Below the pieces are notes generated by a model. The model was not told the origin of the DNA. It ran no database searches and saw nothing but the letters and a program-made list of their open reading frames with translations. Shown one piece after another: positions 8,553-18,244 of a stretch of DNA of 64,000 bases. This DNA comes from Kosakonia oryzendophytica. Lineage in GTDB: Bacteria > Pseudomonadota > Gammaproteobacteria > Enterobacterales > Enterobacteriaceae. The translations under genes were made by a program, and so were the position numbers. The stretch's first letter is position 1. Every line of letters begins with the position of its first letter. Where the stretch lies: assembly GCF_900094925.1 (NCBI RefSeq), contig NZ_FMAY01000002.1:126001-190000 (forward strand), in the 5' to 3' direction.

Positions 8553-9688
8553 CAGAACACCCGAGTTCCCTGACGCCAGACGTGATCGATATGCACATGG
8601 TCGCCTTTGTGATGTGCCAGCACCAGATCCGCCCGTTTCCCCTCGCCAATCACGCCGCGATCGCTAAGGTTCAGCGCCTGCGCCGGGTTTTTCGTTACCA
8701 GACGGATCGCCTGCGGCAGGGTGAAATCGTTCTCTTCGTTTACCGCAATGCGAAACGCAGCATCCAGCAGGCTGGCGGGATAGTAGTCAGACGACAGCAC
8801 ATCCAGCAGGCCGAGCTGCGCCAGCTTGTGCGCTGCCACGTTACCAGAGTGAGAGCCACCGCGCACAATGTTCGGCGCGCCCATCAGAATGCTCATACCA
8901 TGTTCACGGGAGGCTTCTGCTGCTGCGAAAGTGGTGGGGAATTCCGCAATCACGCTGCCCAACTGATGGGACTCCACCACATGCTCACGCGTGGCGTCAT
9001 CATGGCTGGCCAGTGGCAGGTGGCGTTCCCGGCAGTGGGCGGCAATCGCCAGGCGGTTTGGCTGAGACCACCGTGCCGCCAGTGCCAGTTGCTCTTGTTC
9101 AAACGCATCCATCTGTTCGTTGGTGAGATGGTACTTGCCTTGGTAGTAATCGCGGTACTTCTCATAGCTGGCGTACTGGCGCTGACCCGGCGAGTGATCC
9201 ATCAGGGATACCAGCGTGACGGGTTCACGGCTGACCAGTTTTTCAAATAACGGCAGCGTGGTGTGATGCGGCAATTCGCAGCGCAGGTGCAGACGATGCT
9301 CCGCGCGGTTCAGGCCGCGTTTTTGCGTCTCTTCCACGGCGTTAATCATCTTTTCCAGATTCTCCAGCCGATCGCCGCCGTCGCGCACATCGCCAATCGC
9401 GACCGCATCCAGCACGGTGGTGATACCGCTGGCAACCATCAGCGCGTCGTGGCTGCTCATTGCCGAGTGTGCCGGCCAGTCCACTTTCGGGCGTGGCGTG
9501 AAGAATTTATCCAGGTTATCGGTATGCAGTTCGATAAGGCCCGGCAGCAACCAGCCGCCGTCACCATCGTGCGCGCCGGGCTGGCTGCTCTGGGTTTCGG
9601 CGAACGTGCGGATCATGCCGTCGCGGATCTCCAGTGATCCGCTAACCACTTCATTTTCAAGGATCAGTTTGACATTGTTGATGATCAT
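8552..9688 (-). CDS. phnM: PhnM, ribose 1-methylphosphonate 5-triphosphate diphosphatase
   Basis: 378 residues, an amidohydrolase-superfamily enzyme with metal-binding residues in [10 protein letters not shown] and later His motifs ([14 protein letters not shown]). It removes pyrophosphate from the 5-triphosphate before C-P bond cleavage by PhnJ. Length and sequence match E. coli PhnM throughout. Its start overlaps the phnL stop (ATGA). Confidence 0.95.
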   Translation of the reverse strand: MIINNVKLILENEVVSGSLEIRDGMIRTFAETQSSQPGAHDGDGGWLLPGLIELHTDNLDKFFTPRPKVDWPAHSAMSSHDALMVASGITTVLDAVAIGDVRDGGDRLENLEKMINAVEETQKRGLNRAEHRLHLRCELPHHTTLPLFEKLVSREPVTLVSLMDHSPGQRQYASYEKYRDYYQGKYHLTNEQMDAFEQEQLALAARWSQPNRLAIAAHCRERHLPLASHDDATREHVVESHQLGSVIAEFPTTFAAAEASREHGMSILMGAPNIVRGGSHSGNVAAHKLAQLGLLDVLSSDYYPASLLDAAFRIAVNEENDFTLPQAIRLVTKNPAQALNLSDRGVIGEGKRADLVLAHHKGDHVHIDHVWRQGTRVF

Positions 9689-10371
9689 GCGTGAATTCCC
9701 ATCGGATACAGACGGTCGGCAACGTGTTCACGTACTGCGCCATCGTGAAAGATGCCGACAATCGCCGCACCGCGCGCTTTTGCCTGCGCAATCAGTTCAA
9801 CGACGGCGGCGCTGTTTTTCTCATCCAGCGAAGCGGTAGGTTCATCGAGCAGCAAAATCGGGTAGTCGACAATAAAGCCGCGGGCGATATTGACACGCTG
9901 CTGCTCACCGCCGGAAAAGGTGGCAGGCGCGAGATGCCATAAGCGTTCAGGTACATTGAGTCGCGCCAGCAACTGACCCGCTTTCTGGGTGCAGACATCG
10001 CGCGGCACGCCCTGTTCCAGCAGGGGTTGCATCACCACATCCAGCGCACTGACGCGCGGTATCACACGTAAAAACTGGCTCACCCAGCCGATAGTGTGAC
10101 GGCGGACTTCCAGCACTTTACGCGCCGGGGCATGCACCAAATCCACCCATTCATCGCCGTGCTTCACATGGATATGACCGGCGTCCGGCAAGTAGTTGGC
10201 ATACAGGGAACGCAGCAACGTGGATTTCCCACTGCCGGAGTGCCCGTGCAGCACCACGCATTCTCCTGCATCCACACTCAGCGAGGTTTCGCGCAGTACG
10301 GGCAGACGCACGCCGTTTTGGTGGTGCAGGACAAAGGTTTTACTGACATTTTCCACACGTAAGACAGGCAT
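9685..10371 (-). CDS. phnL: PhnL, ABC-type ATPase of the C-P lyase complex
   Basis: 228 residues from the ATG at 10371 ([13 protein letters not shown]), chosen by homology; an upstream in-frame ATG adds 25 unlikely residues. Walker [10 protein letters not shown], signature FSGGEQQR, Walker [13 protein letters not shown]. In E. coli, PhnL is needed with PhnGHI for attachment of triphosphate-ribose to the phosphonate. It has no membrane partner here, in keeping with a soluble complex role. Ten bases separate it from phnK. Confidence 0.95.
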   Translation of the reverse strand: MPVLRVENVSKTFVLHHQNGVRLPVLRETSLSVDAGECVVLHGHSGSGKSTLLRSLYANYLPDAGHIHVKHGDEWVDLVHAPARKVLEVRRHTIGWVSQFLRVIPRVSALDVVMQPLLEQGVPRDVCTQKAGQLLARLNVPERLWHLAPATFSGGEQQRVNIARGFIVDYPILLLDEPTASLDEKNSAAVVELIAQAKARGAAIVGIFHDGAVREHVADRLYPMGIHA

Positions 10372-10381
10372 TGGACACTCC

Positions 10382-11140
10382 TTAATTTTGTAATACCGAG
10401 GAGACCAGTAATTGGGTGTACGGATGATGCGGATCGTCGAGAACACGGTCAGTTAACCCACTTTCCACCACCTGACCCTGTTTCATGACCAGCAGGCGGT
10501 TCGCCAGCAGGCGCGTAACGCCTAAATCATGGGTGACCATCACCACAGCCAGGTTCATTTCCACCACCAGACTGCGCAGCAGATCCAGCAACCGGGCCTG
10601 GACTGATACGTCCAGCCCGCCGGTGGGTTCATCCATAAACACCAGCTTTGGCTGTGTGACGAGGTTGCGGGCAATTTGCAGACGCTGCTGCATACCGCCC
10701 GAAAAAGTAGTGGGAAGATCATCAATACGTGATGGCGGGATCTCTACATCGCTTAGCCACTGCTCCGCCGTGGCGCGGATGGCCCCATAATGGCGTGCAC
10801 CGGTAGCCATCAGGCGTTCGCCAATATTGCCGCCCGCAGACACCTGGCGACGCAGGCCGTCCAGCGGATGCTGATGCACCACGCCCCATTCGGTGCGTAG
10901 CAGTCGGCGGCGCTCGGCTTCACTCATGGCGTACAGATTGCGGTTCTGGTAGAGAATGTCGCCCTGTTGCGGCGGCAAGCGGGCCGAAATCGCGTTCAGT
11001 AATGTGGTCTTACCGGAACCGGACTCTCCGACAATGCCCAGTACCTCACCAGGCCAGAGATCGAACGACACATCGGTAAAACCTTTTCCCGGCGCATACA
11101 GATGCGAGAGGTGATTCACCGAAAGCAGCGGTTGGGTCAT
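10382..11140 (-). CDS. phnK: PhnK, ABC-type subunit of the C-P lyase complex
   Basis: 252 residues. Walker [10 protein letters not shown], signature FSGGMQQR, Walker [13 protein letters not shown], resembling the ATPases of dipeptide importers. It binds the PhnGHIJ core at PhnJ. Its ATG overlaps the phnJ stop codon (ATGA). Confidence 0.95.
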   Translation of the reverse strand: MTQPLLSVNHLSHLYAPGKGFTDVSFDLWPGEVLGIVGESGSGKTTLLNAISARLPPQQGDILYQNRNLYAMSEAERRRLLRTEWGVVHQHPLDGLRRQVSAGGNIGERLMATGARHYGAIRATAEQWLSDVEIPPSRIDDLPTTFSGGMQQRLQIARNLVTQPKLVFMDEPTGGLDVSVQARLLDLLRSLVVEMNLAVVMVTHDLGVTRLLANRLLVMKQGQVVESGLTDRVLDDPHHPYTQLLVSSVLQN

Positions 11141-11985
11141 TTACGTAAAGCCTCGCTCTGTTGGCGGCAGTAATCGGTGTCAGAGCAGACGAACATCCGC
11201 TTACCGGTATCATCCAGCACCACTTCATCCAGGTAGCTGTGGGTCGAACCGCAGATGGCACAAGGGTGATCCCATTTTTGCGGTGCGAAGGGGTAATCCT
11301 CAAAATCGAGACTGACCACCTGCGTATAAGGCGGCACGGCGTAAATCCGTTTTTCTCGCCCGGCGCCAAACAGTTGCAGGGCAGGCATCATGTGCATTTT
11401 CGGGTTATCAAAAGCCGGAATAGGCGAAGGATCCATGATGTAGCGGTCATTGACTTTCACCGGCCAGGCATAGCGGGTGGTGAAGTTGCCGAAGCGGGCG
11501 ATATCTTCATACAGCTTCACCTGCATTACACCGTACTCTTCCAGCGCATGCATGGTGCGGGTCTCGGTTTCGCGCGGCTCAATAAAGCGCAATGGTTCCG
11601 GAATCGGTACCTGGTAAATCAGAATGTGATCGGCGGTCAGCGGCGTTTCAGGAATGCGATGGCGGGTCTGTATCAGCGTGGCGTCTGCGGTGCGCTCGGT
11701 GGTTTCCACCCCCGTTACCCGACTGAAGAACTGGCGAATCGATACGGCGTTTGTGGTGTCGTCCGCTCCCTGATCGATCACTTTCAGCACATCGTCTTCG
11801 CCAATCACGCTGGCGGTAAGCTGAATGCCACCGGTTCCCCAGCCATAGGGCATGGGCATTTCGCGGCCGCCAAACGGCACCTGGTAACCGGGGATGGCTA
11901 CCGCTTTGAGCAGCGCCCGGCGGATCATGCGTTTGGTTTGCTCATCAAGAAAGGCAAAGTTATAGCCGGTCAGCGCGTTAGCCAC
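11137..11985 (-). CDS. phnJ: PhnJ, carbon-phosphorus lyase (radical SAM) subunit
   Basis: 282 residues from a GTG start at 11985, preceded by AGGAGAAGCACC; this gives N terminus ANALTGYNF like E. coli PhnJ. The same frame is open about 53 codons further upstream, but that part overlaps phnI and is not PhnJ-like. C-terminal cysteines for the iron-sulfur cluster are present in CAICGSTHS and in MFVCSDTDYC, including the equivalent of the catalytic Cys. It cleaves the C-P bond of ribosyl alkylphosphonate phosphate to release alkane. Confidence 0.95.
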   Translation of the reverse strand: MANALTGYNFAFLDEQTKRMIRRALLKAVAIPGYQVPFGGREMPMPYGWGTGGIQLTASVIGEDDVLKVIDQGADDTTNAVSIRQFFSRVTGVETTERTADATLIQTRHRIPETPLTADHILIYQVPIPEPLRFIEPRETETRTMHALEEYGVMQVKLYEDIARFGNFTTRYAWPVKVNDRYIMDPSPIPAFDNPKMHMMPALQLFGAGREKRIYAVPPYTQVVSLDFEDYPFAPQKWDHPCAICGSTHSYLDEVVLDDTGKRMFVCSDTDYCRQQSEALRK

Positions 11986-13045
11986 GGTGCTTCTCCTGTT
12001 GTAGCTGTCTGAGCAGGTCCAGTTCAGCCTGGAAATCGACGTAATGGGGGAGCTTGAGGTGTGAGACGAAGCCCGCCGCTTCGACATTATCCGCATGCGC
12101 CAGCACGAACTCTTCGTCTTGCGCCGGGCTACGCACCGGTTCACCGTAGTCGGCGGCTTGCAATGCGCGATCTACCAACGCCATTGCCATGGCTTTGCGC
12201 TCGCTCATGCCAAACACCAGCCCATAGCCACGGGTAAAATGCGGCGCCTCGTTCTCCGGGGCGACAAATCCGTTGACCATTTCGCATTCGGTCACCAGCA
12301 GTTCGCCAATATTCACGGCGAAGCCCAGCTCTTCCGGTACAATTTCCACCTCGACATAGCCACTGCGGATCTCGCCAGCGAAAGGGTGATTGCGCCCGTA
12401 ACCACGTTGGGTGGAGTAGGCCAGCGCCAGTAAATATCCTTCGTCGCCGCGCGCCAATTGCTGCAAACGTGACGCCCGCGAACAAGGGAAAACCGGTGGC
12501 TGGCGGGTAATGTCATCCGGTGCTGTGCCGCTGTCCTGCTCGGCTTTTGCCAGTCCTTCATTGACCAGCAGGCTGAAAACATGCGGTGTGGCTTCCTGCG
12601 GGCGGGGCTCTGCGGTGCGCAACGGGGGAATGTCGCCTTCGGCAAGCAGGGCGAAGTCCAGTAACCGGTGGGTGTAATCATAAGTAGGGCCAAGCAACTG
12701 CCCGCCGGGAATATCTTTGTAGATTGCTGAAATACGGCGTTCTAAACGCATGTTTGCGCTGTCGATGGGTTCGCTAACGGCCAGACGCGGGAGCGTCGTG
12801 CGGTAAGCGCGCAGCAGAAAGATGGCTTCGACGTTATCGCCACTTGCCTGTTTCAGCGCCAGTGCCGCCAGCTCGCGATCGGCGATGCCCCCTTCGGTCA
12901 TCACCCTGTCCACCGCGAGGTGGAGCTGTTCGGCAACTTGCCCGACACTCAGTTCCGGCAGTTCATTGTCGCCACGACGTTTGTGTTCCTGCAGAGCGTG
13001 GGCGGCGGCAATCGCCTTTTCGCCCCCCTTGACAGCAACGTACAT
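11978..13045 (-). CDS. phnI: PhnI, C-P lyase core subunit (nucleosidase-like)
   Basis: 355 residues from [12 protein letters not shown], the conserved N terminus of PhnI. With PhnG, H and L it displaces adenine from ATP to form the ribosyl phosphonate triphosphate. Its ATG at 13045 overlaps the phnH stop (ATGA), and its 3' end overlaps phnJ by 8 bases. An in-frame start two codons upstream is less likely. Confidence 0.95.
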   Translation of the reverse strand: MYVAVKGGEKAIAAAHALQEHKRRGDNELPELSVGQVAEQLHLAVDRVMTEGGIADRELAALALKQASGDNVEAIFLLRAYRTTLPRLAVSEPIDSANMRLERRISAIYKDIPGGQLLGPTYDYTHRLLDFALLAEGDIPPLRTAEPRPQEATPHVFSLLVNEGLAKAEQDSGTAPDDITRQPPVFPCSRASRLQQLARGDEGYLLALAYSTQRGYGRNHPFAGEIRSGYVEVEIVPEELGFAVNIGELLVTECEMVNGFVAPENEAPHFTRGYGLVFGMSERKAMAMALVDRALQAADYGEPVRSPAQDEEFVLAHADNVEAAGFVSHLKLPHYVDFQAELDLLRQLQQEKHRG

Positions 13046-13629
13046 CAGCACACCTCCACAAGTGTGGTTCTGGGGATAGCCAGCGCGCGGTCACCGCAGG
13101 TCAGGATCACATCGATGCCTGTCGGGAACGAGTGCGGACGGTCGGTAAACTCATCGGTAATACACTCCGGCAGTTGTGGCGCAATCATGCGCTCTTCCAG
13201 AATGCCAGGCCCGGTGAGGCGCAGCATGCGTCCGCCGCTCAAACCCGGCAGTTGCAAGATCAGCGTGGCGCTGGTTTCCGGGCTGCTGGCAGTACCGCCA
13301 GGCAGTGCGCTGAGCTGCAAGGCGCTTAGGGTGTGGTCCGCCACTGCGAACAGCGACTGTTGCGGTTGATCCACCAACGGTGCATTGGTATGAAAACGCA
13401 GATTCTGGCGGACCAGATCGTTGCTGAGCGTACCGGAGAGCCAGATTGGGGTGTCGTTGTCTACCAGCGTCAACAGTACGCTGGTAGAAGCTGCGTTGAG
13501 CGGCGGCCAGCCGTGTTTCAGTTGCGGCAGCGAGACAATGACGCCCGGCTCGCTCATGGCTTTTAGCAAACGGCGAAAACAGTGTTGGGCATCGTGAACC
13601 GCTGAGGCGAATGCGGGTTGTAAGGTCAT
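13045..13629 (-). CDS. phnH: PhnH, C-P lyase core subunit
   Basis: 194 residues, identical in length to E. coli PhnH and similar throughout (for example the C-terminal [22 protein letters not shown]). A structural subunit of the PhnGHIJ core. It overlaps phnG and phnI by ATGA junctions. Confidence 0.95.
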   Translation of the reverse strand: MTLQPAFASAVHDAQHCFRRLLKAMSEPGVIVSLPQLKHGWPPLNAASTSVLLTLVDNDTPIWLSGTLSNDLVRQNLRFHTNAPLVDQPQQSLFAVADHTLSALQLSALPGGTASSPETSATLILQLPGLSGGRMLRLTGPGILEERMIAPQLPECITDEFTDRPHSFPTGIDVILTCGDRALAIPRTTLVEVC

Positions 13630-14078
13630 GCGTTATCTCCGCGAACCAGAGTAAAGAAGTCGACCCGGCTGGCGTTGACTTCGGCCTGGCGCGCGTCAAT
13701 ACGCGCAGCGTGGTCTGCTTCCAGCGGGGCAATAAGGGTTTCCATCAGGGTCTGATAGTGGGTGGGATCCTGTAACAGTGCATCGCACACGGCGCAGCGC
13801 TCGGCATGGCCTTTATCGCGGCCCAATACCCAGCTAAAACCGAGTTGCCCGCCAGCAAGTTGAACCACTGCGCGAGTCAGAGTCGCATCGCCGGGAAAAA
13901 ACCGGTCGCCGGTCGCGCCCATGCGCGCCTGAATTTGCACCAGCCCGGTTTGCGGTGCCCGTATTTGTTCATATTCCGGTGCCAGTCCAAGCGTGCGCAT
14001 CCTCGCCCGCAGTATCTCCGGGGTGGAGCGGGCCAGCGTTGCCATCCAACGCTGACGGGTGGGGGTATCGAAATGCAT
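13626..14078 (-). CDS. phnG: PhnG, C-P lyase core subunit
   Basis: 150 residues, the same length as E. coli PhnG, with conserved blocks [20 protein letters not shown] and the C-terminal [13 protein letters not shown]. It is part of the C-P lyase core. Its ATG directly follows the phnF stop codon with no gap. Confidence 0.95.
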   Translation of the reverse strand: MHFDTPTRQRWMATLARSTPEILRARMRTLGLAPEYEQIRAPQTGLVQIQARMGATGDRFFPGDATLTRAVVQLAGGQLGFSWVLGRDKGHAERCAVCDALLQDPTHYQTLMETLIAPLEADHAARIDARQAEVNASRVDFFTLVRGDNA

Positions 14079-14804
14079 TCAGTGCTCCATGGTGAATTCA
14101 ATCATGTCGGCGCGTGTCAGGCTGACGGAGTACTCCGTTGCGTTGATTTCGCCTTCACGGTGGTTAAGGGTGCGCACGCAGAGCAGCGGCGCCATATTGG
14201 GGATCTCCAGCCAACGGCTCTCTTTGGCCTGCGCGCGACGGGCGCTGATGCGTGTCTGGGTACGTTTCAGGTGGATACCGGATTGTTCGCGCAAAAAATC
14301 GTGCAGCGAACCGCTATTAAACTGTTGCAGCACCGGCCACAACGTCATGTCGCTGAAGTAGTGATCAATTAAACAGAGTGCTATGCCATTGACGCGTCGG
14401 CGGGTGCGCAAATGAATCACGTTATCGCCTTCCTGTACGCCTAACGCATCCGCCACGGTGCCGGATGCCGGGCGCAACACTGCCAGCAGGCGCTCGCTGG
14501 TAGGATGGCTGCCTTGCTCCAACAAGTTCTGGCTAAAGCGGGCCTGCGCATTGAGGGGATAATCGAACGGGCGCATCAGCACCAGTACGCCAACGCCCTG
14601 ACGGCGCTGTACCCAACCTTTTTCTACCAATTGATCGATGGCGCGGCGTAGGGTGTGGCGATTCACCTCAAAGCGTGCCGCCAGTTGCTGTTCTGCAGGG
14701 AGCCAGTCGCCGCAACGATAGTTATTGCGCAGTTCCTGCTCCAGTCTGGCGGCAATTTCCTGATAACGTGTAGGATAACTGGTCGGATGTCTGGATAAGT
14801 GCAT
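14079..14804 (-). CDS. phnF: PhnF, GntR/HutC-family transcriptional regulator
   Basis: 241 residues from MHLSRHPTSYPTRY, matching E. coli PhnF; an ATG three codons upstream (14813) is possible. The N-terminal winged helix contains LPAEQQLAARFEVNRHTLRRAIDQL; the C-terminal part is a UTRA ligand-binding domain. It probably regulates the phn genes. It is the first gene of the operon here, whereas in E. coli phnC, D and E precede it. A REP-like palindrome lies at its 5' end. I found no convincing Pho box upstream. Confidence 0.93.
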   Translation of the reverse strand: MHLSRHPTSYPTRYQEIAARLEQELRNNYRCGDWLPAEQQLAARFEVNRHTLRRAIDQLVEKGWVQRRQGVGVLVLMRPFDYPLNAQARFSQNLLEQGSHPTSERLLAVLRPASGTVADALGVQEGDNVIHLRTRRRVNGIALCLIDHYFSDMTLWPVLQQFNSGSLHDFLREQSGIHLKRTQTRISARRAQAKESRWLEIPNMAPLLCVRTLNHREGEINATEYSVSLTRADMIEFTMEH

Positions 14805-14820
14805 GGTCATCAACGCCCCG

Positions 14821-14850
14821 TAGGCCAGATAAGGTGTGGCCTTATGCTGC
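14821..14850. repeat. REP-like palindrome upstream of phnF
   Basis: The stretch TAGGCCAGATAAGG...CCTTAT resembles a half of an enterobacterial REP/BIME unit (GTAGGCC-GATAAGGC type). The core hairpin is ATAAGG (14829-14834) / CCTTAT (14840-14845). It lies 16 bases upstream of the phnF start and so would be in its leader. Confidence 0.45.
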
Positions 14851-14951
14851 AGCGTTAATGTTTCATTTACGTTATACGCGGATTGCGAAGGGATGAATGC
14901 TGGGAGGGGTTGGGAAATTATCTGGCGGGAAGCTAACTTCCCGCCGATACA

Positions 14952-15287
14952 TTAGTTCTTTTTAACAAATTCAGATTTCAGCTTCATCGGGCCGAAGCCG
15001 TCGATCTTACAATCAATATTATGATCGCCTTCCACCAGACGAATATTTTTCACTTTCGTGCCGATCTTCAGCATTGAAGAACTTCCTTTTACTTTCAAAT
15101 CTTTAATTACAGTTACGCTGTCGCCGTCGGCTAACAGGTTGCCATTTGCATCCTTGACGATTAATTCGTCGGCGTCGTGGCTGGATTCGGCGGTGTTCCA
15201 CTCATGTGCGCATTCCGGGCAAATGAACATGCCGTTATCTTCGTAAGTGTATTCGGAATCACATTGTGGACAGTGCGGGAGTTGCAT
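14952..15287 (-). CDS. yjdM: YjdM (PhnA) zinc-ribbon protein
   Basis: 111 residues from [13 protein letters not shown] at 15287; a GAGGAAATCCCCT precedes the ATG. A further in-frame start 12 codons upstream is not supported by homology. An N-terminal zinc ribbon (CPQC, then CPEC) is followed by a conserved small beta domain with [18 protein letters not shown]. Homologous to E. coli YjdM (formerly PhnA); despite the old name it is not phosphonoacetate hydrolase, and its function is unsettled. The phnCDE transporter genes that would be expected on this side of phnF are absent. Confidence 0.93.
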   Translation of the reverse strand: MQLPHCPQCDSEYTYEDNGMFICPECAHEWNTAESSHDADELIVKDANGNLLADGDSVTVIKDLKVKGSSSMLKIGTKVKNIRLVEGDHNIDCKIDGFGPMKLKSEFVKKN

Positions 15288-15889
15288 AGGGGATTTCCTC
15301 AAAAGTACATACACGGCCAGCATTTAGCTGACACAAAAGGCGCATTGCCTGAAAAGTCCGCAATTATACAGCAAAACCGCACATTTGCCGTTGTTATTGT
15401 TTTTTTTCATAAAGGATAAAAAAGTGATAGCGGTGACATAACCTGTCATTAGCTTAAGCGATGCTTATCGCAGAAACGTTGTGAGGATTATCTCATGCTT
15501 AATATTCGGAATATTTACGGGTGGAAATTGCCAGCATTTACTAATTCAGATATGGTGGCAGGGAGTACCTGATGTAATTAGCTACAAACTGTCATACCTG
15601 CTGCCTCCAGCGCCACTGGGGGATAATTACCTCTCAATTTGGGTGGGTAAATACATGACGATATATCCTGGCTGTTTCCAAAAATGCGCTACGCTGAAAT
15701 TCTCTGGTTTTTTATGACCGGAGGGGTGTTGCTGTCATTTTTTGAGATAAAAATATCATTTCCTGATTCCCATCAGGTATTTATCTTTTCGAAGATATTT
15801 TCCACACGTAATTATAAAAGCCGAAACTTAACAAATAACTGCGCGGCTAAATAAAAGTAAGAAATTTGCGTTAAGGAAAGACTTTTAAC
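15288..15889. other. 602-bp intergenic region between yjdM and crfC
   Basis: Divergent promoter region for yjdM and crfC. It has AT-rich tracts and a perfect inverted repeat TGACA-TAACC-TGTCA (15434-15448), followed by a second small inverted repeat TAAGC-GAT-GCTTA (15455-15467). A 78-codon open frame at 15481-15717 has no family resemblance and poor composition, and I do not regard it as a gene. Confidence 0.5.
15434..15448. promoter_or_regulatory. Operator-like palindrome upstream of yjdM
   Basis: Perfect 5-bp arms TGACA / TGTCA separated by 5 bases, about 150 bp upstream of the yjdM start. The CTGTCAT half resembles half a Pho box, but a direct-repeat Pho box is not present. The binding protein is unknown. 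Confidence 0.25.
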
Positions 15890-18244
15890 ATGCACACACA
15901 GACAATTTTTGAATTAAGCCAGGAGGCAGAGAGGCTGTTACAACTCTCTTTGCATAATCTCCAGGCGTTGAAAAAAATGCCGACGGCGACGTTTGATGAG
16001 ACGAGCCTTCCTGGCACAGCAGAAAATGCCAACGTACTGCCTTTACATTTCAGTTCGCGCGGCGTTGAGGCACAACAGGCCACGCTGCACAATGAATTAC
16101 GGAAAATCACCCGTCTGGAAATGGTGCTGGCGATCGTTGGCACCATGAAAGCCGGCAAATCGACCACCATCAATGCGATTGTGGGTACTGAGGTGTTGCC
16201 AAATCGCAACCGTCCCATGACGGCATTGCCGACACTGATTCGCCACACGCCGGGTCAGAAAGAGCCGGTGCTGCATTTTTCTCATGTGGGGCCGATCGAT
16301 GCGTTGTCGCAACAGTTGCAGACACGACTGTTTAAGTACGATCGCGAAAAGCTGGCGCAAAAGCTGGAAATCGATAAAGACATGGCCGGTCTGCTGGATC
16401 GTATTGCCCAGGGGAATGCGTTTGACAAACACTACCTTGGCGCACAGCCGATATTTCACTGTTTGAAAAGTCTCAACGACTTAGTGCGGCTCTCGAAAGC
16501 GCTGGATGTGGATTTTCCTTTTTCCGCGTATGCCTCCATTGAGCATATTCCGGTGATTGAAGTCGAATTCGTGCATCTGGCCGGTCTCGATAAGCAACTC
16601 GGTCAACTGACGCTGCTGGATACCCCGGGGCCAAACGAAGCCGGGCAGCCCCACCTGCAAAAAATGTTGAGTGAGCAGTTAGCCCGTGCCTCCGCCGTAC
16701 TGGCGGTGATGGACTATACACAGCTTAAATCGATTTCTGATGAAGAAGTGCGTCGCGCGATTTCCGCGGTTGGCCGCTCGGTTCCGCTCTATGCGCTGGT
16801 GAATAAATTCGACCAGAAAGATCGCAATAGCGACGATGAAGAGCAGGTTCGGGCGCTGATTTCCGGCACGCTGATGAAGGGGCAAATTAATCCGACGCAG
16901 ATTTTCCCGGTCTCTTCTATGTGGGGATATCTGGCTAACCGGGCGCGCCACGAGCTTAAAAGCCAGGGACGCTTGCCACATCCGCAGGATCAGCGCTGGG
17001 TACAGGACTTTGCCGAAGCCGCTTTGGGGCGGCGCTGGCGCACAGCCGATTTAGACGATATCGAACATATTCATCATGCCGCCAACCTGTTGTGGGAAGA
17101 CTCGCTTTTCGAGCAGCCGATCCGCAAGTTGTTGCACGCGGCCCATGCCAACGCATCGCTGTTCGCGCTGCGCTCGGCTTCGCATAAGTTATTGAATTAC
17201 ACACAGAGCGCCCGCGAGTATCTCGATTTTCGCTACCAGGGATTAACGGTGGCGTATGAGGAGCTGGAGCATAATATTACGCGTCTGGAAGAGGATATGG
17301 CGCTGTTGCGTACCAGCCAGGAGCGCGTTAGCGACGAAATTGCGCATGAAGTGGAAGAGGCGCTGGCTGCGGCGGAGACCTTTCTTCATGGTCAGCAGTT
17401 TGAAATCGTCGAGGCGATTGATGCCTGGTTCCACGAGGGAAAACTGGTGCGCATAGCGCGTGACAGCAAGGCGGATCTGCGTCTGAACGCGGGATTAACC
17501 CCGGACCAGCTTATTCTGGAAGATGAAGGTCAGGCGCAGATTGTGATCAGTAAAATCCGCTCAGGCTGTGAGACGATTTTACTGGCGGCGCAGGAGCGCA
17601 TCAGCCGCGGGTTGGCTCTGCGTTTTGATGAACTGGAGCACACGCTGACTCGCTCCCTGAACGATACGATGCGTCCCATTGAAACCCGTATAAAAGAAGA
17701 GCTTAACCATGCGGGGTTTCGTGCGCGCATCAGTTTCCCGGCTTTCCAGCCCAGTACACTGAACTTTAACACCCGTTCGCTGTTTACCAACGTGATTTCG
17801 CCGGAAGATGTTCCCGCCGGGCAAGCAGCGCGGGCGAGCAGTGTGCGGGAAACGGTATCGCGCTGGCTGAATAACCCCAGTTGGGGCTGGGATGATTATG
17901 TGGTCACGCGTACCCGCTATGTCATCGATGTTGGCTCGTTACATCAGAAATTGATCAACCATATCGCGCATTTTTGTGAACAAATCCGTAAAGCTTTAGC
18001 CGCACAGGTCGATGTTTCTGTTACGGCAGGGATGGCAACATTTTTCGCCGAGTTCTCGTTAAGTCTCGCGGGACTACAGGAAAGTTTGCGTGACAGCCTG
18101 GCGATACGGCAGCAAAACGAATCGTCAGTATTGGCGTTGCGGCAGCATTTGCAGCACTGCATTCGGACGGCAAATTGGATCCACGAGGACGCTCGTCTGT
18201 TACGCGATGACATACAAACCCTATTCGCGGCAGATCAACCATGA
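15890..18244 (+). CDS. crfC: CrfC, clamp-binding dynamin-like GTPase (replication fork colocalisation)
   Basis: 784 residues, longer than E. coli CrfC (742). Dynamin-type GTPase: P-loop GTMKAGKST (84-92), MTALPT switch I, LLDTPGPNE (G3), VNKFD (G4), then a long helical stalk. In E. coli CrfC binds the DNA polymerase sliding clamp and links sister nascent strands. The E. coli N-terminal clamp-binding hexapeptide (QLALPW) aligns here with VLPLHF at 49-54, which lacks the leading Gln. AAGGAAAG precedes the ATG. It overlaps yjcZ by ATGA, so the two are one translational unit. Confidence 0.93.
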   Translation: MHTQTIFELSQEAERLLQLSLHNLQALKKMPTATFDETSLPGTAENANVLPLHFSSRGVEAQQATLHNELRKITRLEMVLAIVGTMKAGKSTTINAIVGTEVLPNRNRPMTALPTLIRHTPGQKEPVLHFSHVGPIDALSQQLQTRLFKYDREKLAQKLEIDKDMAGLLDRIAQGNAFDKHYLGAQPIFHCLKSLNDLVRLSKALDVDFPFSAYASIEHIPVIEVEFVHLAGLDKQLGQLTLLDTPGPNEAGQPHLQKMLSEQLARASAVLAVMDYTQLKSISDEEVRRAISAVGRSVPLYALVNKFDQKDRNSDDEEQVRALISGTLMKGQINPTQIFPVSSMWGYLANRARHELKSQGRLPHPQDQRWVQDFAEAALGRRWRTADLDDIEHIHHAANLLWEDSLFEQPIRKLLHAAHANASLFALRSASHKLLNYTQSAREYLDFRYQGLTVAYEELEHNITRLEEDMALLRTSQERVSDEIAHEVEEALAAAETFLHGQQFEIVEAIDAWFHEGKLVRIARDSKADLRLNAGLTPDQLILEDEGQAQIVISKIRSGCETILLAAQERISRGLALRFDELEHTLTRSLNDTMRPIETRIKEELNHAGFRARISFPAFQPSTLNFNTRSLFTNVISPEDVPAGQAARASSVRETVSRWLNNPSWGWDDYVVTRTRYVIDVGSLHQKLINHIAHFCEQIRKALAAQVDVSVTAGMATFFAEFSLSLAGLQESLRDSLAIRQQNESSVLALRQHLQHCIRTANWIHEDARLLRDDIQTLFAADQP

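Noticed and set aside
14805..14951. Pho box upstream of phnF
   Set aside because: Looked for direct repeats of CTGTCAT with 4-base spacing on both strands; none convincing was seen.
15481..15717. 78-codon open frame between yjdM and crfC
   Set aside because: No resemblance to known families, odd composition and no conserved neighbour; treated as chance in an AT-rich promoter region.
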